Positions 33,671-43,071 of a stretch of DNA of 64,000 nt are shown one piece after another. Made by a program: the position numbers and the translations under genes. The DNA lies in the IMG/VR virus record IMGVR_UViG_3300024344_003321, positions 1 through 64,000 of that record. The stretch is one strand, 5' to 3'. The notes beneath the pieces were generated by a model. The model ran no database searches. It was not told the origin of the DNA and saw only the letters and a program-made list of their open reading frames with translations. Source of the DNA: a virus. The first letter of the stretch is position 1. Each line of letters begins with the position of its first letter.

Positions 33671-36202
33671 ATGTATCAAAATATATGGGTTAATAGAAAA
33701 CAAAAGAGTATAGAAGTACATTTATGGGACGATGTTGCTGGCTATAGTAAATTTCAACATAAAACTTATGCATATAAAAAATCACCTGCAGGCACATATC
33801 AATCATTTTATGGTGATAAATTAAAAAAAGTTAATTTTTGGACACAAGACGATTTAGAGCAGAATTTAATGTTTGAATCGGATGTTCCACTGGAAACCCG
33901 CCTCTTAATTGATAATTACTATGATTCAGATGAAGTATCAACGGGGCACAGGGAACTGATATTTGATATAGAGGTTGAAGTAACAGATGGGTTTCCAGAC
34001 CCACATGCTGCTACCAATAAAATCACGGCTATAGCAATGTATGATAAAGTTATGGATAGTTATACATGTTTAGTATTGGGTAATGTTGATGCGTATGGAG
34101 ATGGTAACACGAGCATTGAATCGTTTGAAAGTGAAGAGGAATTATTGCAGCGGTTTTATCAAAAATACCTTGAAATATCTCCTACAATAATTAGTGGTTG
34201 GAACACTGACTTTTTTGATGTTCCGTATTTATATAATAGAAGTACCAGAGTAGTTGGTCAGCATGTAGCAGATATGTTATCCCCAATTGGTCAAGTATTT
34301 TGGTCCGAGCATAAAAATAGATACAAAATAGCAGGTGTATCTCAATTGGATTATTTACCTTTATATCGATTATTTACTTATTCACAACAATCATCATATA
34401 GATTAGATTTTATTGGGCAACTTGAAGTCGGTATAGGTAAAATTGAATATGAAGGTACATTACAGAGTTTATATGAAACTGATTTAGAAAAGTATATAGA
34501 ATACAATTTGAATGATGTGAAAATTGTAAAAGCACTTGATGATAAATTAAAATTTATTGATTTAGCTAAAGGTGTAGCACATTTAGGTCATATTCCATAT
34601 GAAGAGGTATTTTTAAGTAGTAGATATTTAGAGGGTGCTATCCTTGTTTATATGAAAAATATAGGAGTAGTTGCACCAAATAAAATACTTGGTAATTCAT
34701 ATGGTGATGATTTGAAATTTAGTGGGGCGTATGTAAAAACTCCAATCCCAGGTAGATATGACTGGGTTTATGATTTGGATTTAACATCAATGTATCCATC
34801 CACTATTATGACATTGAATATATCGCCGGAAATGAAGCTTGGTAAATTAGATGGTTGGGATGCAGAGGAATTCATTAAAAATACAGATAAAACTTATACA
34901 TTTACTAAAAATAGTCGTATAAAAACAAAACTACCTGAATCCTTTAATAATGAAGAATTACAAATGGTATTCGATAATAATAATATTTCAGTAGCAGCAA
35001 ATGGGGTATTATATAGAAATGACAAAAAGGGGTTAATCCCATCTATATTGTCAAAGTGGTTTACTGAACGGTTAGAGTATAAGAGGTTAGCTAAAAAATA
35101 TAATGACGATGGTGATACTGACCAATTTGGTTATTTTAATAGACGGCAACATGTACAGAAAATTTTGTTAAATTCTATGTATGGTGTATTAGGTTCACCA
35201 ACTTTTAGATTTTATGACATTGATAATGCAGAAGCTGTAACAACCACTGGAGTGTCATTGATAAAATATACTCAGCGAATGGCTAATTATTATTACAATA
35301 ATGAATTGGGTGATGATAAGGATTATGTTATATATACTGATACGGATTCCATATTTTGCTCAGCTGTTCCATTAGTAAAACATAGGAAGCCAAACATTGA
35401 TGTTACAGATAATGATATAATGACAGCAGAAATATTAACTATAGCATCCGAAGTGCAAGACTTTTTAAATAAATCGTATGATGTGTTTGCTCTACGCTTA
35501 CTAAATGTAAAGGGTGACCATAGGTTCGATATAAAACAAGAAGTGATTGCTAAGAGTGGGTTTTGGGTCACAAAGAAACGATACGGTCAGTGGATTATAA
35601 ATGATGGTGGTTTTGCATGTGATAAATTAGATGTTAAGGGGTTGGATATAGTTAGAAGTAATTTTCCACCAGCATTCAGAGATTTAATGACTTTTGTTTT
35701 AAAGAATATTTTGAACAAAGCCGATAAGGATATTATTGATAACAAAATACTGACCTTTAAAAAACAAATGAAAAACAAACCTATTATTGATATTGCATTA
35801 CCAACTGGTGTAAAGGGATTAAAAAAATATATTGATAGGCGCGCCAGAGGTTTTAAATCTACGCAACAGTTTGTTAAGATAAAAAAAGGGTGTCCAGCTC
35901 ATGTAAGGGCAGCTATTCGGTATAATGATTTATTGAAATATTATGGGAAAACAAATTATGAACCAATTAGGAATTCAGATAAAATAAAATGGACATATTT
36001 GAAGCAAAACCCATTTAATTTGGATAAAATAGCATTTAAAGGTTATGATGACCCCCCTGAAATAATGGAGTTTATTGAACAATATATAGATTACAATCAA
36101 TTATTCGAGGGACAATTAAAAAAGAAAATATCAATGTTCTATGATGCATTAAAATGGTCACTGCCAGTAGATAAAAAAAATACATTAGAAAGGTTTTTTT
36201 AA
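33671..36202 (+). CDS. 43: Family B DNA polymerase (gp43-like)
   Basis: This 843-residue replicative polymerase has 3'-5' exonuclease motifs FDIEVE (about 97-102), SGWNTDFFDVPYL and YNLNDVKIV, and polymerase motifs A (DLDLTSMYPSTI), B (KILLNSMYGVLG) and C (YTDTDSIF). The C-terminus is the usual thumb with a clamp-binding end (ERFF). The length is near T4 gp43 (898). The translation start has AAGGTTATAG upstream. Confidence 0.97.
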   Translation: MYQNIWVNRKQKSIEVHLWDDVAGYSKFQHKTYAYKKSPAGTYQSFYGDKLKKVNFWTQDDLEQNLMFESDVPLETRLLIDNYYDSDEVSTGHRELIFDIEVEVTDGFPDPHAATNKITAIAMYDKVMDSYTCLVLGNVDAYGDGNTSIESFESEEELLQRFYQKYLEISPTIISGWNTDFFDVPYLYNRSTRVVGQHVADMLSPIGQVFWSEHKNRYKIAGVSQLDYLPLYRLFTYSQQSSYRLDFIGQLEVGIGKIEYEGTLQSLYETDLEKYIEYNLNDVKIVKALDDKLKFIDLAKGVAHLGHIPYEEVFLSSRYLEGAILVYMKNIGVVAPNKILGNSYGDDLKFSGAYVKTPIPGRYDWVYDLDLTSMYPSTIMTLNISPEMKLGKLDGWDAEEFIKNTDKTYTFTKNSRIKTKLPESFNNEELQMVFDNNNISVAANGVLYRNDKKGLIPSILSKWFTERLEYKRLAKKYNDDGDTDQFGYFNRRQHVQKILLNSMYGVLGSPTFRFYDIDNAEAVTTTGVSLIKYTQRMANYYYNNELGDDKDYVIYTDTDSIFCSAVPLVKHRKPNIDVTDNDIMTAEILTIASEVQDFLNKSYDVFALRLLNVKGDHRFDIKQEVIAKSGFWVTKKRYGQWIINDGGFACDKLDVKGLDIVRSNFPPAFRDLMTFVLKNILNKADKDIIDNKILTFKKQMKNKPIIDIALPTGVKGLKKYIDRRARGFKSTQQFVKIKKGCPAHVRAAIRYNDLLKYYGKTNYEPIRNSDKIKWTYLKQNPFNLDKIAFKGYDDPPEIMEFIEQYIDYNQLFEGQLKKKISMFYDALKWSLPVDKKNTLERFF

Positions 36203-36203
36203 C

Positions 36204-36240
36204 TTGGTTTGTATTGGTTATTTTTCGTATATTATAAATA
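36204..36240 (+). promoter_or_regulatory. Candidate promoter before queD
   Basis: TTGGTT (36204-36209), 18 bases, then TATATT (36228-36233). A plus-strand TATAAATA (36233-36240), identical to the T4 late core, overlaps it. The gap to queD is short (20 bases). It would drive the 7-deazaguanine cluster. Confidence 0.45.
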
Positions 36241-36259
36241 TTAGAAACGAGGTAAAAAT

Positions 36260-36808
36260 ATGCAGTATATAACACGCTCCGGTACATTTGATTCTGGACA
36301 TCGAGTAATGAATGAGGCAATGAAATGTTTTAATCTACATGGTCACACTTATTTGTATGATTTGACTTTCTCATTCAATTCTATGAAGGATATAGGTTAT
36401 CAGATAGATTTCAAGGAAATTAAAAGAGTAGCATGTCAATGGATAGATGATAAATTAGACCACGGGTTCATAGCTAACTCAAAAGATGTAAATTATATCG
36501 AAGTGGCTCTAAAAGAAGGTAGTAAAGTGTGGGAGATGTCATTAGAAGGAATTGGTAAGTATTGCAATCCATCTGCTGAAAATGTAGTTAAAGAAATATT
36601 TTTAGCTATGGAAATTCTATTTGAAGGATATGATGATTTAAATATCTATGAAATTAAATTAAATGAAACACCCAAATGTTATACTATTTGTAATTCAGAA
36701 TCTATAAGCGATAGTGATAGAAGTAATTTTAAAAATGTTAGGTACAAGGAAATAAAACAATATGCAGATGATAAGGGGATTGTAGAATACGATGACAGAC
36801 TACAATAA
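36260..36808 (+). CDS. queD: 6-carboxytetrahydropterin synthase QueD-like
   Basis: This 182-residue protein of the T-fold family has zinc ligands His14 (SGHRV), His27 and His29 (HGH) with catalytic Cys23 (KCFNLHGH). DHGFIA (residues about 66-71) and KLNETPK (about 135) fit the active site. QueD turns dihydroneopterin triphosphate into 6-carboxytetrahydropterin, the second step from GTP to 7-deazaguanine bases. It overlaps queE by 17 bases. The length is above the usual 120-140, with a C-terminal tail. Confidence 0.9.
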   Translation: MQYITRSGTFDSGHRVMNEAMKCFNLHGHTYLYDLTFSFNSMKDIGYQIDFKEIKRVACQWIDDKLDHGFIANSKDVNYIEVALKEGSKVWEMSLEGIGKYCNPSAENVVKEIFLAMEILFEGYDDLNIYEIKLNETPKCYTICNSESISDSDRSNFKNVRYKEIKQYADDKGIVEYDDRLQ

Positions 36809-37544
36809 AAATCAACCATTAGGAGAAACATACGCTTGTTTACAGGGTGAGGGTAAATATATGGGTATTCCTCATATTTTGATACGAGTCACTGGATGTC
36901 GGCTAAGATGTCAATTTTCAGATTCGTTTTGTGATACACCGTACGCTTCGTGGACACCTGAAAAAGGTAAATATACTTTAAATGATGTTGTTGAATTTTA
37001 TGAAAATAATAAACATATAAGCCACACCATGATAACGGGGGGCGGGCCAACATTACACGCTGAATTGTTAAAAGAGTTATGCATTATAGGTAAGACATAT
37101 AACCATACAATTACAATAGAAACAGAAGGTTCGGAGTTTGTTCAAACTGTGGCTGATTGTATTTCACTATCACCGAAATTAAGTAATTCAACACCACAGC
37201 CGGGTTCTTGGATGGAATATGCCAATAGAGCAGTCACTAAAAAGGATAAACAGCAACATGAAAAGTGGAGATGTAATTATAAAGCTATGAAACAATTAAT
37301 TACAAAACATCCAGATTATCAGTTAAAACCTGTTATATCAAATGAAAAAGATTTAGATGAAGTAAAAGAGTTACAACATATATTAGATATACCGAACAAT
37401 AAAGTTTGGTTAATGCCTGAGGGTTTGGTAGAAGAACAATTAAATGAACGAAGGAGATGGTTGATGGAATTGTGTACACAAAATGGATACAATTATACAG
37501 ATAGATTACACATAATAGCTTATGGAGATACACGCGGGGTATGA
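36792..37544 (+). CDS. queE: 7-carboxy-7-deazaguanine synthase QueE-like
   Basis: This 250-residue radical SAM enzyme has [11 protein letters not shown] then [15 protein letters not shown] with Cys36, Cys40 and Cys47. The spacing C-x3-C-x6-C is expanded compared with C-x3-C-x2-C. The SAM-binding TGGGPTLH follows. QueE makes 7-carboxy-7-deazaguanine (CDG). It shares 17 bases with queD and 4 with folE. QueC, which converts CDG to preQ0, is not found in the window. Confidence 0.9.
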   Translation: MTDYNKNQPLGETYACLQGEGKYMGIPHILIRVTGCRLRCQFSDSFCDTPYASWTPEKGKYTLNDVVEFYENNKHISHTMITGGGPTLHAELLKELCIIGKTYNHTITIETEGSEFVQTVADCISLSPKLSNSTPQPGSWMEYANRAVTKKDKQQHEKWRCNYKAMKQLITKHPDYQLKPVISNEKDLDEVKELQHILDIPNNKVWLMPEGLVEEQLNERRRWLMELCTQNGYNYTDRLHIIAYGDTRGV

Positions 37545-38182
37545 AAATATTACAAAAATTAGGGTATGCCAATGGTAATATACCATTGACAGGTGAAGAA
37601 AAACAAGAAATGATTAGAGAAGCAGCTGAACACTATGGTCGGTATATGAATGCTTTACGAATCGATTGGAGAAACGACCCAAATTCATCTGATACTCCTA
37701 TGAGAGTTGCGAAGGCCTTTGTTAATGATTTGGCTGAGGGTTGTTATAACGAAGAACCTAAGGTAACAGCATTCGATAATTTAGATAAATATGATGGTAT
37801 GGTATTTCAAGGTAACATTACAGTAAATTCATTTTGTTCACATCATCATTTACCGTTTGTAGGTGTAGCTCATGTAGCTTATATTCCAAGTATTGATGGT
37901 AAAATAATTGGGTTAAGTAAATTAAATAGAATTGTTGAACATTATGCAAGACGACCTCAAGTACAGGAAAATTTGACAATGCAAATTCATAACCACATCG
38001 ATTCTGTATGTGATGGTAATTTAGGTGTAGCAGTGATGGTATCAGCCAATCACATGTGTGCTTGCGTTCGTGGTGTTAGACATGATGCTACAATGAAAAC
38101 ATCTAAATTGAGTAAGGAGTTTTTAAACGGTGAGAGCAGGTCAAGCTCAGAATTTTATAGTTTTATTAACGGATTAAAATAG
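37541..38182 (+). CDS. folE: GTP cyclohydrolase I
   Basis: This 213-residue enzyme has the zinc-site motif [10 protein letters not shown] (Cys99, His102) and a later NHMCACVRG-type element (Cys at about 171), with DTPMRVAKA near residue 51. It opens GTP to dihydroneopterin triphosphate, the first step of both folate and 7-deazaguanine synthesis. Here it is the third gene of an overlapping queD-queE-folE set, pointing to deazaguanine. It ends 8 bases before the nuclease gene. Confidence 0.93.
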   Translation: MKILQKLGYANGNIPLTGEEKQEMIREAAEHYGRYMNALRIDWRNDPNSSDTPMRVAKAFVNDLAEGCYNEEPKVTAFDNLDKYDGMVFQGNITVNSFCSHHHLPFVGVAHVAYIPSIDGKIIGLSKLNRIVEHYARRPQVQENLTMQIHNHIDSVCDGNLGVAVMVSANHMCACVRGVRHDATMKTSKLSKEFLNGESRSSSEFYSFINGLK

Positions 38183-38190
38183 GATAATAT

Positions 38191-39534
38191 ATGATAGATT
38201 TACCATTACCTGAAGGGGTAAAAATAAAAGATTGGTACCCTGTGTTTGGTAACAAAACTGTTAGGTGTAAGAAATTTAATAGGAGGACATGTTGGGAAAA
38301 ATCAGATTTTCAAAAATGGTTGGTAGCATTAGGTAGGGGGCATGTTATAAACCCATTGATTTATGTTCATATTGATAGTTGTGTAAATTCTTGTTTAAGA
38401 GAAGGTAAACTTGATGATGTAAAATATTTTGAGGATTATAAAAAACAAGGTTATGATTATATTACCCTCGAAGGTGGTAATAGGCATGATTCTACTGAGA
38501 AAATATATGAGGTAACTCCTGAATTCCATAATAAAAGAATTAATATAGCATTAGTTGATGGTATAGACAGAGAAGAAATGCACGAGCTTTATTTGAATTT
38601 AGCAAGTGGTAAATCTCCAAATGACCAAGAAAGACGAACTGGTATATATGGGGTAGTATCTGATGTTGTGCGAAAAGTATCTGAGCGATTAATCTCCATG
38701 TGGGATAAAGTTAATGGGATAACACGACCAAGAATGAAGGATGATGAAATGGTGGCAATGATAATGAATTATGTTACTAATAATAGTTTCGGGACACACC
38801 CGCTTACAGGAAAAACTCGTACAGAAACCCTTGATTCTTTATATGAAACAAATGAATATAATTCTAAATTATTTAATTATGTTACTGAAAGTCTAAAAGC
38901 TTTTTGGGAGAGGGTGCGGGATGACGAAATTGTCACTAAAAAACAACCAAAAGTAGTAATTTATTTATTAACGATATTATTTTCTCATTTTAAAAATAAA
39001 TATAAAATAGTTAATGAGAAAAAATTTATTAAAGAATTTTTTGATTATTTTAATGATATATATAATTTTGATTATAAGGAGGGTACAACAGAAACACGGG
39101 TTAGGTTAAAATTAAGTGGGACACATTATACATATAAGAATTTATTAGGTAATATGTTAAAAAACTTAGGTGTACTTAATGAGGTGGAATATTTAGTTAG
39201 GTCAGAACTTATACCAAAATTAGAAACTGCTAGTGTTATTAAACCAATTAATATGGAAGAATTTACATTTAAACACCGTAAAGAATATATAGGATTGCAT
39301 AAATTTGACAAGCATGGTAATATATATGTCAAAGTTAGAACTAATAATCCAAAGTTAGATTGGTTTCCTGGGCAACCAGAGTTTACAGATATTAGTTTAA
39401 CGGAATCATTTTCAAATAAATATGAATTAGACCATATTATTCCTAAATCAAAAAATGGGCCTACTTCAATAGAAAATGCAGAATTAACATCTAAAGAGTA
39501 TAACAGAAAAAAATATAATATAGAGGTAAAATGA
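38191..39534 (+). CDS. DUF262-like N-terminal domain with HNH nuclease
   Basis: This 447-residue protein has LEGGNRHDST (93-102), a variant of the DGQQR-T motif of DUF262/ParB-like domains, and YLNLASGKSPNDQER, which corresponds to the N-x-G-x-x-L-x-x-x-E element. The end is an HNH site: LDHIIPKSKNG with His415, then Asn429 and Asn438. This combination is seen in GmrSD-like modification-dependent nucleases and many phage relatives. Placed in the middle of a base-modification cluster, it could cut DNA lacking or carrying the modification. This is inference. It overlaps the next gene by 4 bases. Confidence 0.7.
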   Translation: MIDLPLPEGVKIKDWYPVFGNKTVRCKKFNRRTCWEKSDFQKWLVALGRGHVINPLIYVHIDSCVNSCLREGKLDDVKYFEDYKKQGYDYITLEGGNRHDSTEKIYEVTPEFHNKRINIALVDGIDREEMHELYLNLASGKSPNDQERRTGIYGVVSDVVRKVSERLISMWDKVNGITRPRMKDDEMVAMIMNYVTNNSFGTHPLTGKTRTETLDSLYETNEYNSKLFNYVTESLKAFWERVRDDEIVTKKQPKVVIYLLTILFSHFKNKYKIVNEKKFIKEFFDYFNDIYNFDYKEGTTETRVRLKLSGTHYTYKNLLGNMLKNLGVLNEVEYLVRSELIPKLETASVIKPINMEEFTFKHRKEYIGLHKFDKHGNIYVKVRTNNPKLDWFPGQPEFTDISLTESFSNKYELDHIIPKSKNGPTSIENAELTSKEYNRKKYNIEVK

Positions 39535-39878
39535 AAACAAACATAATAGTTACATTACAAGTTGAGGGAGTACATAATTGGCCAAACGCTAAGAATGTAT
39601 TTCCAGAAGTGGCTTTTTTATCGAGAGCACATAGGCATATATTTCATATAACAGCTAAAAAAAGAGTAAATCACGATGATAGGGATGTTGAATTTATCAT
39701 GTTCAAACGGGATATATTAGATTATATGAAAAATAAATATTGGAGAGAGGTCATACGAGCTTATGACTTTAAATCAAAAAGTTGTGAAATGATAGCTAAA
39801 GAAATAGTCAATCGATTTAATTTAGAATATTGCTCAGTATTTGAAGATAACGAAAATGGAGCTGAGGTCTATGTCTAA
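39531..39878 (+). CDS. Conserved small protein with HRH motif, unknown
   Basis: This 115-residue protein contains LSRAHRHIFHITAKK, then NHDDRDVEFIMFK and SCEMIAKEIVNRF, ending SVFEDNENGAEVYV. The paired His plus V-E-F and a short alpha/beta core recall a T-fold (QueD-like) arrangement, but the match is loose. Position in the cluster suggests a late step of base modification or a related function. I would not assign one. Confidence 0.5.
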   Translation: MKTNIIVTLQVEGVHNWPNAKNVFPEVAFLSRAHRHIFHITAKKRVNHDDRDVEFIMFKRDILDYMKNKYWREVIRAYDFKSKSCEMIAKEIVNRFNLEYCSVFEDNENGAEVYV

Positions 39879-40278
39879 TAGAAAATATTTACCAACATTA
39901 GCTGAATTAGTGGATAGATTATCGATTATCCAATTAAAGGAAGTTTTTATTGTAGAACATAAAGATGAATATGCAAAAGAGATAGCTGCTATTGTCCATG
40001 ATATTGATGTGATATTAGATGATGAGAATGTAAAGTTAAGTGGCAAAGATGTTAGAGCTATTATAGTGTTATCGCAAATGAATTTACATATATGGCATAA
40101 TGAAACACAATATCGTGCAGGAACAGGTGATGGGAATCTCGGATTAACACATGGACTAAATGGTATCAGAAATACTGCAAAGAATATAATACAGGATAAT
40201 ATTGGTGGTAGGAAAGATTATAAAATTGATTGTATTGCTGCAGAATTTAAAGATTGGGAGATAAGCTGGAGTGAGTAA
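39871..40278 (+). CDS. Hypothetical protein, loosely DUF4254-like
   Basis: The 135-residue protein starts at ATG 39871, overlapping the previous gene by 8 bases, with GGAGCTGAGG upstream. It reads PTLAELVDRLSIIQLKEVF, then MNLHIWHNETQYR, a pattern like DUF4254 proteins found beside LPS heptose genes. The next gene is an ADP-heptose pathway kinase, which supports that. The resemblance is tentative. Confidence 0.45.
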   Translation: MSNRKYLPTLAELVDRLSIIQLKEVFIVEHKDEYAKEIAAIVHDIDVILDDENVKLSGKDVRAIIVLSQMNLHIWHNETQYRAGTGDGNLGLTHGLNGIRNTAKNIIQDNIGGRKDYKIDCIAAEFKDWEISWSE

Positions 40279-41017
40279 AGTTTTAGTTATAGGTGACAGC
40301 TGTAGAGATATTTTTATATATGGGGATATAGAAAGAGTTTCACCTGAAGCTCCAATTCCTGTATTTAAACCAACGCATGAATCTGAAAATGATGGTATGT
40401 CGGCAAATGTAGTTAAGAACTTAGAGGCATTAGGGTGTACAGCTGAGATATTGACAAATGAAAACGATATAAAAAAGATTAGGTATGTCCATACAGCATC
40501 AAATCAAATGGTTCTCCGAGTTGATGAACATGATTATTGCAGAAGGATACATGAACAAGAGCTTAAGTATGTCAATGATTGGGCTGATACTTTTGATGCA
40601 ATCATAATATCAGATTATTGTAAAGGGTTTTTAACTGAGGATGACATAGAATTTATATGTTCTAAGTCAGATAATGTTTTCATTGATACTAAAAAATTGT
40701 TAGGTGATTGGATTATTAACGCAAAATTTATAAAAATAAATGATTTGGAGCATAAAAAAAATTATGAGCGGATACCAAATTATCCACACCTCAATGATAA
40801 ATTAATTGTTACTCGTGGTGGTAATGGATGTGATTATAAAAATACGAATTATCCAGTCCCAGAGGTATCAGTAAAAGATGTATCTGGTGCAGGTGATACA
40901 TTTTTATCTGGGTTAGTATCTGAATATATTAAAACAAAGGATATCGTCCAATCGATAAAATTTGCACAAAAATGTACAACTGCAGTAGTACAAAAACATG
41001 GAGTTTCAACTATATGA
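40271..41017 (+). CDS. PfkB-family sugar kinase, heptose-7-phosphate kinase type
   Basis: This 248-residue protein starts at GTG 40271 inside the end of the previous gene. It matches the kinase half of HldE: VIGDSCRDIFIYGDIERVSPEAPIPVFKP at the N-terminus and the PfkB signature DVSGAGDTFLSG (about 209-220). The kinase phosphorylates D-glycero-D-manno-heptose 7-phosphate at carbon 1. It is shorter than the usual 310-330 residues. A HAD phosphatase, a cupin and the HldE-like adenylyltransferase follow, all overlapping. Confidence 0.8.
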   Translation: MSKVLVIGDSCRDIFIYGDIERVSPEAPIPVFKPTHESENDGMSANVVKNLEALGCTAEILTNENDIKKIRYVHTASNQMVLRVDEHDYCRRIHEQELKYVNDWADTFDAIIISDYCKGFLTEDDIEFICSKSDNVFIDTKKLLGDWIINAKFIKINDLEHKKNYERIPNYPHLNDKLIVTRGGNGCDYKNTNYPVPEVSVKDVSGAGDTFLSGLVSEYIKTKDIVQSIKFAQKCTTAVVQKHGVSTI

Positions 41018-41307
41018 TAATATATGTGGATATTGATGGTACAATCTGTCATACTGAAAATTCGGATTATGATAATTCAAAGCCAAGATATAATCAAATT
41101 TTAAAAATAAATGAATTATATAGTGATGGACATGAAATAGTATATTGGACTGCTCGTGGGGGCACGACTGGTATAGATTGGAGTAAACATACAAAAAAAC
41201 AGATAGATGAATGGGGCTGTAAATATACACGGATAGAAACGCAGAAAAAACCATCATTTGATTTGTTTATAGATGATAAATCAAAACGAATAGAGGAGTT
41301 AGCTTGA
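41014..41307 (+). CDS. Small HAD-family phosphatase
   Basis: The 97-residue protein starts at ATG 41014, overlapping the kinase stop. It has DIDGTICHT (nucleophile Asp6), YWTARGG (motif II Thr), then a lysine and LFIDDKS (motif III). Small HAD phosphatases of this type sit in many sugar nucleotide clusters. Between the kinase and the adenylyltransferase it may remove the 7-phosphate of heptose bisphosphate (the GmhB step), though it is much smaller than GmhB. Confidence 0.7.
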   Translation: MIIYVDIDGTICHTENSDYDNSKPRYNQILKINELYSDGHEIVYWTARGGTTGIDWSKHTKKQIDEWGCKYTRIETQKKPSFDLFIDDKSKRIEELA

Positions 41308-41681
41308 GTCATAAAATAAAACCAACAGTATGTGAGGGGTGCACAGTCCCAAAAGGTTGGGGAGAAGAGCTTATCATAGAAAATAATGAAATGTATTGTG
41401 GTAAGATATTGAAATTTAAAAAAGGGTGTAAGTTTTCAATGCATTACCATCTAATTAAGGATGAAACTTGGTATGTCCAAGAAGGTGAATTTAGATATAG
41501 ATGGATTGATACTGAAACTGCAGAACTACATGGCATTAAACTTAAAGAAGGTGATGTAGTTAGACAACGAATCGGGCAACCACATCAATTGATAGCTGAA
41601 ACAGATGGAACTATATTTGAAGTTTCAACACAGCATTTTGATGATGACAGCTACAGAATTTTACCGGGAGATAGTCAGTGA
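41304..41681 (+). CDS. Cupin-fold protein (sugar isomerase-like)
   Basis: This 125-residue protein starts at TTG 41304, overlapping the HAD stop, with GAGGAG upstream. GKILKFKKGCKFSMHYHLIKDETWYVQEGEF is the cupin metal motif (His47, His49, Glu54), and GDVVRQRIGQPHQLIAE carries the second His. Mannose-6-phosphate isomerase-type cupins look like this. It may work on an intermediate of the cassette. The substrate is unknown. Confidence 0.65.
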   Translation: MSHKIKPTVCEGCTVPKGWGEELIIENNEMYCGKILKFKKGCKFSMHYHLIKDETWYVQEGEFRYRWIDTETAELHGIKLKEGDVVRQRIGQPHQLIAETDGTIFEVSTQHFDDDSYRILPGDSQ

Positions 41682-42067
41682 TGAGAATTTGGACAAACGG
41701 TTGTTTTGATGTGTTGCATAGAGGACATATAGAATTATTTAAATATGCTAGGTCGCTGGGAGATGAATTGATAGTAGGGGTGGATACAGATAGTAAGGTC
41801 AAAAAAGATAAAGGAGTAGATAGACCATTCAATACTTTGGCTGATAGGATGGCAGTTTTAAATTCCCTTATTTATGTGGATAAAGTGATTCCATTTGATA
41901 CCACAGATGAATTAAAAGATACAATAAAATGGCTGAAACCACATATTATGGTTATAGGTTCTGATTGGAAAGGTAAGGATGTGATTGGAAGACGGTATGC
42001 CGAAAAGGTAATATTTTTTGATAGAATTAGTGGATATTCAACAACTATGATTTTGGAGAATAAATGA
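41678..42067 (+). CDS. Cytidylyltransferase-fold enzyme, HldE adenylyltransferase type
   Basis: This 129-residue protein has TNGCFDVLHRGHIEL (HxGH-type motif with R-G-H), GVDTDSKVKKDKGVDRPFN, GSDW and a final GYSTTMIL. These match the adenylyltransferase half of HldE, which makes ADP-heptose. Start choices are GTG 41678 or ATG 41681. Together with the kinase and HAD gene this is a split HldE set. The isomerase GmhA would have to come from the host. Confidence 0.8.
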   Translation: MMRIWTNGCFDVLHRGHIELFKYARSLGDELIVGVDTDSKVKKDKGVDRPFNTLADRMAVLNSLIYVDKVIPFDTTDELKDTIKWLKPHIMVIGSDWKGKDVIGRRYAEKVIFFDRISGYSTTMILENK

Positions 42068-43071
42068 GTAAAATAATTTATTTACCAGTTGAACATCCGG
42101 GTGGGGCAGACGATGTTAGGAATAATAGCACATACGATACATATATAACAGATTATTTAACTCAGAATGATAAGGAATATATTAGGATATATCCAAATAT
42201 TCCACACCCAACAAGTTTAAAGGCTGGAAGTTTTCTTGATGCAGAGTTTACTATTAGATTTAAGAGTGCACAACTCGCAGAAATAGCAAGATTATATCGT
42301 GATGATGTGATTGTTTCTGGTGATATAATATGGAGTGCTGATTTGTGGCACCCAGGTATTGAAAGTATTGCTTACATGAATTATTTTGCTAAGAAGGATG
42401 TTAAAATTAGAGGTATGTTACATGCCGGTAGCTTCACTGATACGGATTTTGTACGGGATTTAGAGAGGTGGGCTAAAAACTTTGAGGATATAGTTTTTGA
42501 TATATCAGATAAAATTTATGTTGGTAGTGAATTTATTAAAAATGATGTTATTAAGAAGAGGATAGTTGACCCAAATAAAATGCAAGTTACTGGGTTCCCT
42601 CTCGATATAGATAAATTAAGTAAATTTCATAACAATAATAAGGAAGATATTGTTTTATTTAGTGCAAGGAATGTAGATGAAAAGCAGCCTTGGTTATTTG
42701 AAGAATTATCTAAAAGATTAAAAGGTAAAGCTAAATTCATAAATACATTAGAGCATAATTTTAGTAAAGAAGAATATTATGAATTGTTATCTAAGTCAAA
42801 GATTATAGTGAGTTATGCTTTACAAGAAAATTTTGGAGTATCAGTACAAGAAGCTGCATATTTAAATTGTGTGCCTGTTCTACCTAATAGGTTAGTTTAT
42901 CCAGAATTTTTTAGTAAAAAGCATTTATATAATACTTTTGAGGAAAGTGTTTCTATGGTAGAACATATTTTAAATAATTGGAATTTTACTGATGTGCATT
43001 GGCCAATAGAACAGATTGGCGTGAGTTGTAATTCAAATAAAAATATAATGGAGGAATGGTTTAATGCGTAA
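42064..43071 (+). CDS. Glycosyltransferase-like protein (GT-B, family 4 style)
   Basis: This 335-residue protein has LYRDDVIVSGDIIWSADLWHPG in the N-domain and DKIYVGSEFIKNDVIKK. The C-domain shows VLFSARNVDEKQPWLFEEL and ALQENFGVSVQEAAYLNCVPVLPN, the E-x7-E-like donor site. It probably transfers a nucleotide sugar. It overlaps the adenylyltransferase (4 bases) and the dpdA-like gene (8 bases), so it could use ADP-heptose or act with the DNA modification. Both are speculation. Confidence 0.7.
   Translation: MSKIIYLPVEHPGGADDVRNNSTYDTYITDYLTQNDKEYIRIYPNIPHPTSLKAGSFLDAEFTIRFKSAQLAEIARLYRDDVIVSGDIIWSADLWHPGIESIAYMNYFAKKDVKIRGMLHAGSFTDTDFVRDLERWAKNFEDIVFDISDKIYVGSEFIKNDVIKKRIVDPNKMQVTGFPLDIDKLSKFHNNNKEDIVLFSARNVDEKQPWLFEELSKRLKGKAKFINTLEHNFSKEEYYELLSKSKIIVSYALQENFGVSVQEAAYLNCVPVLPNRLVYPEFFSKKHLYNTFEESVSMVEHILNNWNFTDVHWPIEQIGVSCNSNKNIMEEWFNA

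Noticed and set aside
36233-36240. TATAAATA as a true T4-type late promoter for queD
   Set aside because: It overlaps a good sigma70-like promoter, and the repeated late box of this phage has a different sequence. It was kept only as part of the candidate promoter.
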